Position numbers and translations under genes: made by a program | Shown here: positions 54,046 through 62,106 of the stretch, piece after piece | How positions within the stretch are numbered: position 1 is the stretch's first letter | Layout of the letters: each line of letters starts with the position of its first letter | Notes under the pieces: model-generated | Seen by the model: the letters and a program-made list of their open reading frames with translations, nothing else | What the model was told of the DNA's origin: nothing | The model's database searches: none | NCBI GenBank assembly: GCA_015058015.1 | Contig: SVDM01000001.1 | Location: forward strand, 186,001-250,000 | Origin: Lachnospiraceae bacterium | Lineage (GTDB): Bacteria; Bacillota; Clostridia; Lachnospirales; Lachnospiraceae | Length of the DNA: 64,000 bases | Direction of reading: 5' to 3'

Positions 54046-54727
54046 AATCAGATTTGCAAAGACCGGAAACATGCGCTATATTGGCCACTTAGATGTTATG
54101 CGGTACTTCCAGAAGGCCATAAAAAGAGCGGGAATTGATATTGCTTATTCAAAGGGATTCAGTCCCCATCCGGTTATGTCTTTTGCTCTGCCTTTAGGGG
54201 TTGGAGTTTCCAGTGAAGGGGAATACTTAGACATAGAAGTTAATTCTCTTATTAGCTCTAAGGAAGCCGTGAAGGCATTAAATGAAGTTATGGCGGAAGG
54301 TTTTTCGGTGTCTGACTACGTTCTGCTTCCCGATGACTCCAAAAAGGGTATGACTCTGGTGGGAGCTGCGGATTATGTTATATCCTTTAATCAGGAAGCC
54401 GGATTTGAAATCGACGAGACAACCCTTAAGGGTTTTAAGGCATTTATCGATGAATCTCAAACCATTGAAACGGTGAAGACCGGCAAACACGGGGGGACCT
54501 TTATGGATATAAAGCCCCTTATATACAGATTTGACGTGGAAGATTTCAAAGTCTTTATGAGACTGGCTGCAGGAAGCAAGAACAATCTTAAACCGGAGCT
54601 GGTTATGGAAGAGGCGTTTAAGAACCAAGGTTTGGATTTTGATCGTAATATGATTGTTATTCACAGGACAGAGTTGCTTGATGAGTCCTGTACTCCATTA
54701 AAAGATTTAGGTGAAATAATTGAGTAA
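54035..54727 (+). CDS. DUF2344 protein (TIGR03936-like), radical SAM partner
   Basis: 230 residues from GTG 54035, which has GGGAGGTG six bases before it; the frame opens further up at 54017 without such a site. VRIRFAKTGNMRYIGHLDVMRYFQKAIKRAG and YSKGFSPHPVMSFALPLGVG are family signatures. It overlaps the radical SAM gene by 11 bases, arguing for a joint function. Confidence 0.88.
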   Translation: MKVRIRFAKTGNMRYIGHLDVMRYFQKAIKRAGIDIAYSKGFSPHPVMSFALPLGVGVSSEGEYLDIEVNSLISSKEAVKALNEVMAEGFSVSDYVLLPDDSKKGMTLVGAADYVISFNQEAGFEIDETTLKGFKAFIDESQTIETVKTGKHGGTFMDIKPLIYRFDVEDFKVFMRLAAGSKNNLKPELVMEEAFKNQGLDFDRNMIVIHRTELLDESCTPLKDLGEIIE

Positions 54728-55913
54728 TACGCTGGTTTTGACTCATTCAAAACAATATAATAAAGATTTGTGCCTCACCTATCAGGATGGGAAGATTACG
54801 GATATCTCTTGCGTTAATGACGCTTGTGACTCTCTGGTGGGCAACATATACATCGGAAGAGTGCGCAAACTTGTGAAGAATATTGAGGCAGCCTTTATTG
54901 AGATTGCTGATGGGAAGATGTGTTACTATGAGCCGGAGCCCTATGGACAGCCAATTTTTATCTTCAGGCAGTCTCCTAATAAACTGTGCGAAGGCGATAC
55001 CCTGCTGGTTCAGGTAACAAAGGATGCCTATAGAACAAAAAGGGCCGTGGTATCTTCTAATCTTACCTTTACCTCTAAGTATGTGGTACTTACAAGTGGA
55101 AACACGAGAATGAGTATGTCCACTAAACTCTCGGCTTCAGACAAGGAGAGACTTTCTAAAGTTGCGGCCTTATTTGAGAATGAAGATTTTGGCCTTATTA
55201 TTCGTACCAATGCAGCTTATGCAACAGATGCAGAGATTATAGACCAGGTAAATAGTCTTAAGGACACATACAAACGGGTGGTATCCGATAGTATGCACAA
55301 GAATCCTTTTGTTCTGGTTTATCAGGGGATTCCTGATTATCTTGGGGAGATTCTCGGCAAATACGAGGATATAAAACCGGATAAAATTGTTACCGACAAC
55401 AGAGATTATTATGATAAAATCAAGGACTTTTTAAGCACGATGCGGCCGGAATTTCTTAATATTATTACCTTTTACGAAGACCCTTATGAGTTGAACAAAC
55501 TATACGGTATAGATTCTGATGTGGAAAAGGCCTTGTCTTCTAAGGTTTGGCTTAAGTCCGGAGCATATCTGGTGATTGAAACCACAGAAGCCATGACTGT
55601 TATTGATGTCAATTCCGGCAAATATAACGGCAAGAAAAAGGGGGAAGAGACTTACTTAAAGATTAACAAGGAGGCTGCCACCGAGATTGCAAGGCAGTTA
55701 AGACTTCGTAATATTGCGGGAATCTGCATGGTAGACTTTATAGATATGTCTTCTAAAGCAGCGGAGGATGAACTGATGGATTATCTTGCCAAAGAAGTTT
55801 ATAAAGACCCGATTAAAACAGTTGTAGTGGATATGACTAAACTGGGACTTGTGGAAATCACCAGAAAAAGAATTCGCAAATCCCTTGCAGAACAATTATC
55901 CAAGGGGTGTTGA
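54720..55913 (+). CDS. rng: Ribonuclease G/E family protein
   Basis: 397 residues from a TTG start overlapping the previous gene by eight bases. An S1-like N-terminal part (LVGNIYIGRVRKLVKNIEAAFIEI) is followed by the RNase H-like catalytic core with metal Asps in TVIDVNSGKYNGKKKG and GICMVDFIDM. It lacks the long tail of RNase E and is somewhat shorter than RNase G of about 490 residues. It processes rRNA and mRNA ends in the cytoplasm. Confidence 0.92.
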   Translation: MSNTLVLTHSKQYNKDLCLTYQDGKITDISCVNDACDSLVGNIYIGRVRKLVKNIEAAFIEIADGKMCYYEPEPYGQPIFIFRQSPNKLCEGDTLLVQVTKDAYRTKRAVVSSNLTFTSKYVVLTSGNTRMSMSTKLSASDKERLSKVAALFENEDFGLIIRTNAAYATDAEIIDQVNSLKDTYKRVVSDSMHKNPFVLVYQGIPDYLGEILGKYEDIKPDKIVTDNRDYYDKIKDFLSTMRPEFLNIITFYEDPYELNKLYGIDSDVEKALSSKVWLKSGAYLVIETTEAMTVIDVNSGKYNGKKKGEETYLKINKEAATEIARQLRLRNIAGICMVDFIDMSSKAAEDELMDYLAKEVYKDPIKTVVVDMTKLGLVEITRKRIRKSLAEQLSKGC

Positions 55914-55938
55914 CAGGTATATAGGAGTATGATATTAT
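55910..55938 (+). promoter_or_regulatory. Promoter of rplU-prp-rpmA
   Basis: TTGACA (55910-55915), 17-bp spacer, TATTAT (55933-55938), overlapping the rng stop codon. Confidence 0.8.
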
Positions 55939-55944
55939 ACTGAT

Positions 55945-56020
55945 TATGCCGCTCGGTTAGGTATAAGTCTGCCCTTTTTTAAGGAAAGCACCAAAACCGG
56001 CGAGTAATGATAATAGGAGG
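55945..56020 (+). promoter_or_regulatory. Probable ribosomal protein L21 leader
   Basis: The roughly 80-nt leader between promoter and rplU can pair the CGGTT near 55953 with AACCG near 55996 and includes AAGGAAAGCACC. Position and general layout fit the Firmicutes L21 leader, an autoregulatory RNA. The match was judged by eye only. Confidence 0.5.
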
Positions 56021-56026
56021 TGCCAT

Positions 56027-56335
56027 ATGTACGCGATTATAGCAACAGGTGGTAAACAGTACAAAGTAGCCGAAGGCGATATCATTAAAGTTGAAAAACT
56101 TGGCGCAGCAGAAGGCGAGACCGTTACTTTTGATCAGGTTCTTGCAGTAAGCGATGACAAGTTGAAAGTTGGTAATCCGGTTGTTAAGAATGCAACAGTT
56201 ACTGCTTCTGTAGTAAGTGAAGGAAAGCATAAGAAAGTTATTGTTTACAAATATAAGAGAAAAACCGGTTATCATAAGAAAAACGGACATAGACAAGCTT
56301 ATACTGAAGTAAAGATCGAAAAGATCAATGCTTAA
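56027..56335 (+). CDS. rplU: Ribosomal protein bL21
   Basis: 102 residues, standard length. [24 protein letters not shown] at the start and [23 protein letters not shown] at the end are diagnostic. TAGGAGGTG precedes the ATG. First gene of the L21-Prp-L27 unit. Confidence 0.97.
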   Translation: MYAIIATGGKQYKVAEGDIIKVEKLGAAEGETVTFDQVLAVSDDKLKVGNPVVKNATVTASVVSEGKHKKVIVYKYKRKTGYHKKNGHRQAYTEVKIEKINA

Positions 56336-56341
56336 TGGCCT

Positions 56342-56665
56342 ATGATTACGTTAAAAATCTTCAAAAACCAAACCGGAGAGATTGTAGGATTTGATTGTAC
56401 CGGTCATGCAGGATTTGCAGAGTCCGGCCATGATATTTTCTGTGCCGCAGTCTCAACACTTGTTATAAATACTATTAATTCCATCGAGGAGTTCACGGAT
56501 GATGTATTTGATGTGGAGTCCGATGAGGAAAAGGGTATCTTTTTCAGAGTGGAGAAACCGGGAGAGAGAACCACACTATTACTTAATTCACTGGTTTTAG
56601 GAGTGGAAGGCATAAAAAGAGACAATGATGGTGAATACATAGATATTCTTTTCAAGGAGGTGTAG
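56342..56665 (+). CDS. prp: Ribosomal-processing cysteine protease Prp
   Basis: 107 residues. The catalytic His ([15 protein letters not shown]) and Cys ([18 protein letters not shown]) are both present. Prp removes the N-terminal extension of L27 in Firmicutes and related bacteria; the L27 gene next door has such an extension. No clear ribosome site is seen, so translation may depend on rplU, six bases upstream. Confidence 0.93.
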   Translation: MITLKIFKNQTGEIVGFDCTGHAGFAESGHDIFCAAVSTLVINTINSIEEFTDDVFDVESDEEKGIFFRVEKPGERTTLLLNSLVLGVEGIKRDNDGEYIDILFKEV

Positions 56666-56669
56666 TACC

Positions 56670-56957
56670 ATGATGAAGATGAACCTTCAATTCTTTGCTC
56701 ATAAAAAGGGAGTTGGTTCTACTAAGAATGGTAGAGATTCCGAGTCAAAGAGATTAGGAGCTAAAAGAGCAGACGGACAATTCGTTAAAGCAGGTAATAT
56801 ATTATACAGACAGCGTGGAACTAAGATTCATCCGGGCGTTAACGTAGGAAGAGGCGGAGATGACACATTATTCGCTTTGACAGACGGTGTATTACGTTTT
56901 GAGAGAAAAGGAAGAGATAGAAAGCAAGCTTCCGTATATCCTGTAGAGAACGCATAA
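56670..56957 (+). CDS. rpmA: Ribosomal protein bL27 with cleavable N-terminal extension
   Basis: 95 residues. AAGGAGGTG nine bases before ATG 56670. The N terminus contains [10 protein letters not shown], the Prp cleavage site between FF and AHKKG, leaving mature L27 with its tail near the peptidyl-transferase centre. [24 protein letters not shown] follows. Confidence 0.97.
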   Translation: MMKMNLQFFAHKKGVGSTKNGRDSESKRLGAKRADGQFVKAGNILYRQRGTKIHPGVNVGRGGDDTLFALTDGVLRFERKGRDRKQASVYPVENA

Positions 56958-56969
56958 TTTGTTTATTCA

Positions 56970-57002
56970 AAGTCCGACTTATTTAAGGTCGGACTTTTTT
57001 TC
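56970..57002 (+). terminator. Terminator after rpmA
   Basis: AAGTCCGAC (56970-56978) pairs with GTCGGACTT (56988-56996), followed by a long T run. It separates the ribosomal genes from obgE. Confidence 0.92.
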
Positions 57003-57019
57003 TCAAAAAGGAGAGTTAT

Positions 57020-58303
57020 ATGTTTGCTGACAGAGCCAGAATAATAATTAAATCAGGTAAGGGCGGAGACGGTCATGTAAGCTTCCGTCGGGAAAAGTAT
57101 GTGCCTAACGGCGGCCCCGATGGCGGAGACGGCGGTAACGGTGGCGATATTATATTTGTGGTTGATGAGGGCCTCAATACTCTTGTGGATTTCAGACATA
57201 AAAGAAAATATGCCGCAGGTAACGGTGAATGTGGCGGTAAACGTAATTGCCATGGTAAGAACGGTGAAGACTTAATCGTTAAGGTGCCTGCAGGCACTAT
57301 TATTCGTGATGCCGAATCAGGGAAAGTTATTGCCGATATGTCCGGGGATAATAAACGTCAGGTTATTTTAACCGGTGGTCATGGTGGAAACGGTAATCAG
57401 CATTATGCCACATCTACAATGCAGGCTCCTAACTATGCTCAGCCGGGTCAACCCGCCATGGAGTTAGAAGTCAACTTAGAGCTTAAACTTATTGCGGATG
57501 TTGGACTTGTGGGATTCCCTAATGTAGGAAAGTCCACATTCTTATCACGAGTTACCAATGCCAGACCAAAGATTGCAAATTACCATTTCACAACCCTTAA
57601 TCCCAACCTGGGAGTGGTAGATCTTGAAGGAGCTTCGGGATTTGTTATTGCTGATATTCCGGGTCTTATAGAAGGTGCTTCCGAAGGCGTGGGATTAGGA
57701 CACGAATTCCTTCGCCATATTGAGAGAACCCGTGTTATGATTCATATTGTTGATGCGGCTTCTACGGAAGGAAGAGATCCTGTTGCGGATATTTATGCCA
57801 TTAATAAAGAACTGGAGAACTACGATAAGATCCTGTCTTCCAAGCCTCAGGTTATTGCAGCCAACAAGATTGATGTAATAGCTGATGGAGAAGATCCGGT
57901 ATCTAAGCTTCGCGAAGAGTTTGAGCCTAAAGGAATCAAGGTGTTCCCTATTTCCGCTGTATCCGGCGAGGGTGTCAAGGAACTGCTCTATTATGTAAAT
58001 GATTTATTAAAGACTATGGAGGACGAACCCATTGTCTTTGAGCAGGAGTTCTTCCCTGCTGCCGAATTATTAACCGGCAGTGATACCGGCCATACCGTAA
58101 ATGTGGAAGATGGAGTCTATGTGGTGGAAGGACCACAGATTGAGAAGATGTTGGGATATACCAATATTGAATCAGAGAAAGGTTTTATGTTCTTCCAAAA
58201 CTTTATGAAAGAAAAAGGAATCTTGGACGAACTTAAAGAAGCCGGAATTAATGAAGGTGATACCGTAAGAATCTACGGTTGGGAATTCGATTATTATGAG
58301 TAA
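57020..58303 (+). CDS. obgE: GTPase Obg/CgtA
   Basis: 427 residues. Glycine-rich Obg fold at the start (GGDGHVSFRREKYVPNGGPDGGDGGNGG), then the G domain with GFPNVGKSTFLS (G1), DIPGLIEG (G3) and NKID (G4), and a C-terminal OCT domain ending in YGWEFDYYE. A GTPase of 50S assembly and stress control. AAAGGAGA before ATG. Confidence 0.96.
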   Translation: MFADRARIIIKSGKGGDGHVSFRREKYVPNGGPDGGDGGNGGDIIFVVDEGLNTLVDFRHKRKYAAGNGECGGKRNCHGKNGEDLIVKVPAGTIIRDAESGKVIADMSGDNKRQVILTGGHGGNGNQHYATSTMQAPNYAQPGQPAMELEVNLELKLIADVGLVGFPNVGKSTFLSRVTNARPKIANYHFTTLNPNLGVVDLEGASGFVIADIPGLIEGASEGVGLGHEFLRHIERTRVMIHIVDAASTEGRDPVADIYAINKELENYDKILSSKPQVIAANKIDVIADGEDPVSKLREEFEPKGIKVFPISAVSGEGVKELLYYVNDLLKTMEDEPIVFEQEFFPAAELLTGSDTGHTVNVEDGVYVVEGPQIEKMLGYTNIESEKGFMFFQNFMKEKGILDELKEAGINEGDTVRIYGWEFDYYE

Positions 58304-58311
58304 AACTATTG

Positions 58312-58340
58312 CCTCATGCATTTTTATGCATGAGGTTTTT
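58312..58340 (+). terminator. Terminator after obgE
   Basis: CCTCATGCAT (58312-58321) pairs with ATGCATGAGG (58326-58335), then TTTTT. Confidence 0.9.
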
Positions 58341-58408
58341 ATACAAAAATGTATCAGATGCACAATATTTATGTGTATTTTTTATTCGCATATTATTATT
58401 GTAATAAA

Positions 58409-58437
58409 TAGACAGTATTAAGAATTTGTTTTATAAT
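58409..58437 (+). promoter_or_regulatory. Promoter of the cytidylate kinase-like gene
   Basis: TAGACA (58409-58414), 17-bp spacer, perfect TATAAT (58432-58437). Confidence 0.65.
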
Positions 58438-58473
58438 TATTTTAAGATAGATGAGGAGAAGGGGGTAATCGTT

Positions 58474-59112
58474 ATGAATACGGTTATTACAATAGGACGT
58501 CAGTTTGGAAGCGACGGAAGAGCAATAGGCGAAAGACTTGCCAAGGATTACAACATTCCTTTCTATGACAAGGAGATTCTGGCAAGAGCATCCAAGGAAA
58601 GCGGTATGTGCGAGCAATTGTTCAAAGAAAATGATGAAAAAAAGGGTAGCAGCTTTCTCTTCTCCCTGGTTATGGATTCATCATACCTTGGCTACGGTAT
58701 GGGATTTGGATCCAGTGAGATGGATATGCCCTTGTCTCAGAAGGTTTTCCTTGCGCAGTTTGATGCTATAAAAAAGATTGCTGAAGAAGGTCCTTGCGTA
58801 ATTGTTGGACGTTGCGCTGATTACGTTCTTGAAGAGTTCGACAATGTGGTTGATATTTTTATTCATGCTGATTTTGAACATCGTTGCAGAACAGTTATGG
58901 CCAGAGACGGATTATCTGAGAAGAAGGCTCTTGATGCTGTGATTAAGAATGATAAGGAACGTATGAGTTATTATAATTATTACACTAATAACAAATGGGG
59001 TGATTGCAATAATTATAATCTTACTATAGACAGCGGAATGTTGGGACTTGATGGAAGCGTTGAAATTATTAAGGCTTTTATTGATAATGCTGAAAGGAAA
59101 AGAAAACAATAA
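58474..59112 (+). CDS. Cytidylate kinase-like family protein
   Basis: 212 residues from ATG 58474, preceded by AGAAGGGGG. ITIGRQFGSDGRAIGERLAKDYNIPFYDKEIL and CVIVGRCADYVLEE match the Cytidylate_kin2 type rather than true Cmk; the N-terminal loop is GRQFGSDGRAIG instead of a classic GxxxxGKS P-loop. The substrate is not established for this family. Monocistronic, with its own promoter and terminator. Confidence 0.85.
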   Translation: MNTVITIGRQFGSDGRAIGERLAKDYNIPFYDKEILARASKESGMCEQLFKENDEKKGSSFLFSLVMDSSYLGYGMGFGSSEMDMPLSQKVFLAQFDAIKKIAEEGPCVIVGRCADYVLEEFDNVVDIFIHADFEHRCRTVMARDGLSEKKALDAVIKNDKERMSYYNYYTNNKWGDCNNYNLTIDSGMLGLDGSVEIIKAFIDNAERKRKQ

Positions 59113-59120
59113 AGTGCTGA

Positions 59121-59168
59121 GAGAACAATGTTTAGGTACCAGTATACCAAATGTTGTTCTTTTGTTGT
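59121..59168 (+). terminator. Terminator after the cytidylate kinase-like gene
   Basis: AGAACAA (59122-59128) pairs with TTGTTCT (59154-59160), with further pairing of GGTA/TACC inside, then TTTTG. Confidence 0.78.
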
Positions 59169-59193
59169 AATTATTTTCAACATAGGGTATCAT
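59165..59193 (+). promoter_or_regulatory. Promoter of the LytTR regulator
   Basis: TTGTAA (59165-59170), 17-bp spacer, TATCAT (59188-59193). Confidence 0.52.
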
Positions 59194-59243
59194 TAGTTTA
59201 AAGTGATAGAGTAATACGGTATACGTATGGAAAGGTGAATCAA

Positions 59244-59948
59244 ATGTTTAATATTGCAATTTGCGATGATCAGATGATTTGCGCAGAGACTTTGGAGCTT
59301 TCTGTTCGTAAAATCATGGATGAGACCAAAAAACAGTATAATATTGATATTTATACCAGTGGTAAAGAGCTGCTTAGTGTGCTTGGCATGGGGAAGAATA
59401 TGTACGATCTTTTACTACTGGATATCATTATGGGAGAGGAAGAGATGAACGGTATGGAGGTCGCTAAGGCTATTCGTACCAATGATGATACCACTACGAT
59501 TGTTTTTGTTACAAGCTCTACTGATTTTATTCTTGACGGCTACAGTGTTCGAGCGCTGCAGTATCTCATTAAACCTGTTGATGAGAAGATTCTTAGGGAA
59601 GTACTTACTTACGAATTAAACAGCAAGACAGGTTCTTCTATAGTATTTAAAGAAAAAGATGCCACTAAACGTGTTGCACCAAGCGATATTGTTCACATTG
59701 AAACCTCGGGCAGAAATGTGAAGGTTGTCCTTGTTAATGATGAGTTTAATGCATATAATAAAATATCTGATGTGGAGAAGATTTTGCCTGCAGCTGATTT
59801 TATCAGGTGCCATCAAAGTTTTATTGTAAACATTAACAATATCAGCGAAATCAGACACGGAGAGGCTATCTCCGTAAGAGGAGACAGCATTCCCATCAGT
59901 CGTACTCAATGGGTTGCAGTAAAGAAAATGTTTATTGAAAAGAAATGA
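59244..59948 (+). CDS. LytTR-type response regulator
   Basis: 234 residues from ATG 59244 with AAAGGTG six bases upstream; a GTG at 59235 overlaps that site. Residues 1-120 are a receiver: acidic pair in ICDDQM, phospho-Asp in LLLLDIIMGEEEMNG, Thr/Ser in VFVTSS and Lys in YLIKPVD. Residues 130-234 are a LytTR DNA-binding domain (SDIVHIETSGRNVKVVL, FIRCHQSFIVNINNI). Such regulators usually serve Agr-like peptide signalling or wall and bacteriocin genes. No kinase gene is adjacent. Confidence 0.92.
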   Translation: MFNIAICDDQMICAETLELSVRKIMDETKKQYNIDIYTSGKELLSVLGMGKNMYDLLLLDIIMGEEEMNGMEVAKAIRTNDDTTTIVFVTSSTDFILDGYSVRALQYLIKPVDEKILREVLTYELNSKTGSSIVFKEKDATKRVAPSDIVHIETSGRNVKVVLVNDEFNAYNKISDVEKILPAADFIRCHQSFIVNINNISEIRHGEAISVRGDSIPISRTQWVAVKKMFIEKK

Positions 59949-59973
59949 TTGATTTAATTGATGTTTTTTAATA

Positions 59974-60006
59974 TGAATGAGAAGTATTATATACTTCTCA
60001 TTTCTT
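59974..60006 (+). terminator. Terminator after the LytTR regulator
   Basis: ATGAGAAGTA pairs with TACTTCTCAT around TTATA, then TTTCTTTG. Confidence 0.85.
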
Positions 60007-60097
60007 TGTTTTAAGGGGTTTTGAAGAGGTTTTTCACTATTTTTATCCGTAAATTATACCAATTAAGAAACAAAAATTACCACTTATGCTAAAAATA

Positions 60098-60126
60098 TTT
60101 ACAATCTTTTAGGCTATTGATAATAT
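60098..60126 (+). promoter_or_regulatory. Promoter of the 79-residue protein
   Basis: TTTACA (60098-60103), 17-bp spacer, TAATAT (60121-60126). Confidence 0.5.
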
Positions 60127-60182
60127 TCACATAGGGCGTGTGCTCTACACAATAAATGGTATATTTATAGGGGGATTTTGTT

Positions 60183-60422
60183 ATGACATTGACATCAGAT
60201 TTATTAAAAAACATTATTTCTAACTCTGAATCAAAAGATGACCTTAATGACTTCTTTGTTGAGCTTTGTAAAATCTGCGGTGTTCAGAATGAGGCTCTCG
60301 TAAATGAGTTAAGAGACTATCTTTGCGAGGAGTACGGTATTTCTTCTGACAATCAGTTAAGACTTGCCAGCATTGACATTAAAAATGACATTTGCGATTT
60401 TGTTAATTCAAAAGCCGCATAA
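60183..60422 (+). CDS. Small acidic protein of unknown function
   Basis: 79 residues, acidic, predicted all-helical, with two cysteines in LCKICG and one each in YLCEEYG and DICDFV. AGGGGGA is a strong ribosome site, and it has its own promoter and terminator. I recognise no family. The length and acidity could suit a small regulatory or binding protein, but nothing in the sequence says which. Confidence 0.7.
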   Translation: MTLTSDLLKNIISNSESKDDLNDFFVELCKICGVQNEALVNELRDYLCEEYGISSDNQLRLASIDIKNDICDFVNSKAA

Positions 60423-60455
60423 GATTTACCTTCAATTAAAAAAATAACAATTCCT

Positions 60456-60490
60456 AAAAAAGATGATCCCGTTTGGGATTATCTTTTTTT
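60456..60490 (+). terminator. Terminator after the 79-residue protein
   Basis: AAAAGATGATCCC pairs with GGGATTATCTTTT around GTTT, ending in a T run. Confidence 0.88.
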
Positions 60491-60516
60491 GTAGATATGT
60501 CAGATACCTATTCTGC

Positions 60517-60546
60517 TTGCTTATACATATGATTAGGTGATAATAT
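60517..60546 (+). promoter_or_regulatory. Candidate promoter of yhbY-nadD-yqeK-rluD
   Basis: TTGCTT (60517-60522), 18-bp spacer, TAATAT (60541-60546). Confidence 0.42.
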
Positions 60547-60578
60547 ATAGTAGAATAATTAATGAAATGAGGAAGGTT

Positions 60579-60866
60579 ATGACCAGTAAACAAAGGGCAT
60601 ATTTATCGAAGCTGGCTCAGACTACAGAGCCTATATTCCAGGTGGGTAAGAACAGTATCACACCGGAGCTTATTAATGCTATTTCAGAGGCATTAGAAGC
60701 CAGAGAGCTAATTAAGCTTAGCGTACTTAAGAATTGTTTTGACGACCCTTCTGAAATAGCCAATACCATTGCAGAACGTACCAGATCAACGGTTGTTCGG
60801 GTTATTGGTAAGAAGATTGTTTTGTATAGAGAGTCTAAGACAAAGAAGAAGATTGAATTACCATAA
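60579..60866 (+). CDS. yhbY: YhbY family RNA-binding protein (CRM domain)
   Basis: 95 residues from ATG 60579, with GAGGAAGG just upstream. A single CRS1-YhbY domain: SKQRAYLSKLAQTTEPIFQVGKNSITPEL, an ALEARELIKLSVL middle and GKKIVLYRES at the end. It associates with ribosomal precursors. The order yhbY-nadD-yqeK is standard in Firmicutes. Confidence 0.93.
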   Translation: MTSKQRAYLSKLAQTTEPIFQVGKNSITPELINAISEALEARELIKLSVLKNCFDDPSEIANTIAERTRSTVVRVIGKKIVLYRESKTKKKIELP

Positions 60867-60890
60867 TACAGGCTCGGACTGGAGAATACT

Positions 60891-61505
60891 ATGATTCAGA
60901 GATATAAAAAGAAAGTAGGAATTTTGGGAGGAACATTTAATCCTATTCATAATGGACATTTACTCCTGGCTGAAAGTGCTTATGAGCAATTTCACTTAGA
61001 CAGGGTTATTTTTCTTCCCTCAGGCAACCCGCCTCATAAAGAGAATGTTTCATATGTAGATGCCTTTCATAGATGCAACATGGTAAAGTTGGCTATTCAG
61101 GATAATTATCATTTCGGTATCTCTATGGAAGAGGTTGAACGTCCCGGAATTACTTATACGGCAGATACGTTGCGAGATATGCGAAGAGCTGAGCCTACTA
61201 CTGAATTTTTCTTTATCATCGGAGCTGATTCCTTATTTACTTTTGAGACATGGTATCAGCCGGATAGAATATGCAAGTATTGCACCCTTTTGGTAGCTAC
61301 AAGAGAGGGCCATGATTCCAACGAAGTGGAGAAGAAGATTAGCGATTTAAGAGCTAAGTTTCACGCTGATATTTTCAGAATCATATCTCCTGATTTTGAT
61401 ATTTCTTCGAGACTTATCAGAGAACGTATTGCTTCTAAGCGTTCTGTTAAATACTTTCTCCCCTTGCCGGTGGAAGAGTATATTAAAACTAATTCCTTGT
61501 ATTAA
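60891..61505 (+). CDS. nadD: Nicotinate-nucleotide adenylyltransferase
   Basis: 204 residues; adenylates NaMN in NAD synthesis. GGTFNPIHNGHLLLAE with the (H/T)xGH nucleotide motif at residues 14-29, FLPSGNPPHK, and the C-terminal ISSRLIRERI are typical. Confidence 0.95.
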   Translation: MIQRYKKKVGILGGTFNPIHNGHLLLAESAYEQFHLDRVIFLPSGNPPHKENVSYVDAFHRCNMVKLAIQDNYHFGISMEEVERPGITYTADTLRDMRRAEPTTEFFFIIGADSLFTFETWYQPDRICKYCTLLVATREGHDSNEVEKKISDLRAKFHADIFRIISPDFDISSRLIRERIASKRSVKYFLPLPVEEYIKTNSLY

Positions 61506-61530
61506 GGAATAACTATTTGGAGCATTTACA

Positions 61531-62106
61531 ATGAAGGATGGAATTAAAGAATTACAGGTTTTGTTAAAGGATACACTTGATGAAGACAGATATGTTCATA
61601 CTATAGGTGTTGCTTATACTGCTGCAAGCATGGCTATGTGTCATGGGGCTGATGTGGATAAGGCCTTTTTGGCCGGGTTATTACATGACTGCGCCAAGTG
61701 TTATACTAATGATGAATACTTGCAGATATGCAAAGAAGAAGGGGTGCCCATTTCTGTTTTTGAATATGAGAATCCCTTTTTACTTCATGCCAAGCTGGGG
61801 GCTCATTATGCAAAGAAAAAGTATGGGGTTGATGATACGGAGATTTTATCTTCCATAACCTATCATACCACTGGAAGGCCTGATATGAGCCTTTTGGAGC
61901 TGATTATTTATATTGCCGATTATATTGAACCCGGCAGGAGAGTGCTACCTCACATGGAGACTATAAGAGCGCTGGCATTCTCTAATCTTAACAAGTGTAT
62001 GGTGCTTATCCTGGAGAATACCATTGGGTATCTAAAGGAGAAGAACAGACCCATAGATCAGATTACTAATGATACTTATGAATTCTATAAAAAGCAGGTT
62101 TCTTAA
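61531..62106 (+). CDS. yqeK: HD-domain hydrolase YqeK (bis(5'-nucleosyl)-tetraphosphatase type)
   Basis: 191 residues. The HD metal site is LLHDCAKCY at about residues 50-58, with HTIGVAYTAASMA before and ITYHTTGRPDMSLLELIIYIADYIEP after. YqeK proteins split Ap4A symmetrically to ADP. rsfS, which often follows, is absent; rluD begins with a one-base overlap (TAATG). Confidence 0.93.
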   Translation: MKDGIKELQVLLKDTLDEDRYVHTIGVAYTAASMAMCHGADVDKAFLAGLLHDCAKCYTNDEYLQICKEEGVPISVFEYENPFLLHAKLGAHYAKKKYGVDDTEILSSITYHTTGRPDMSLLELIIYIADYIEPGRRVLPHMETIRALAFSNLNKCMVLILENTIGYLKEKNRPIDQITNDTYEFYKKQVS

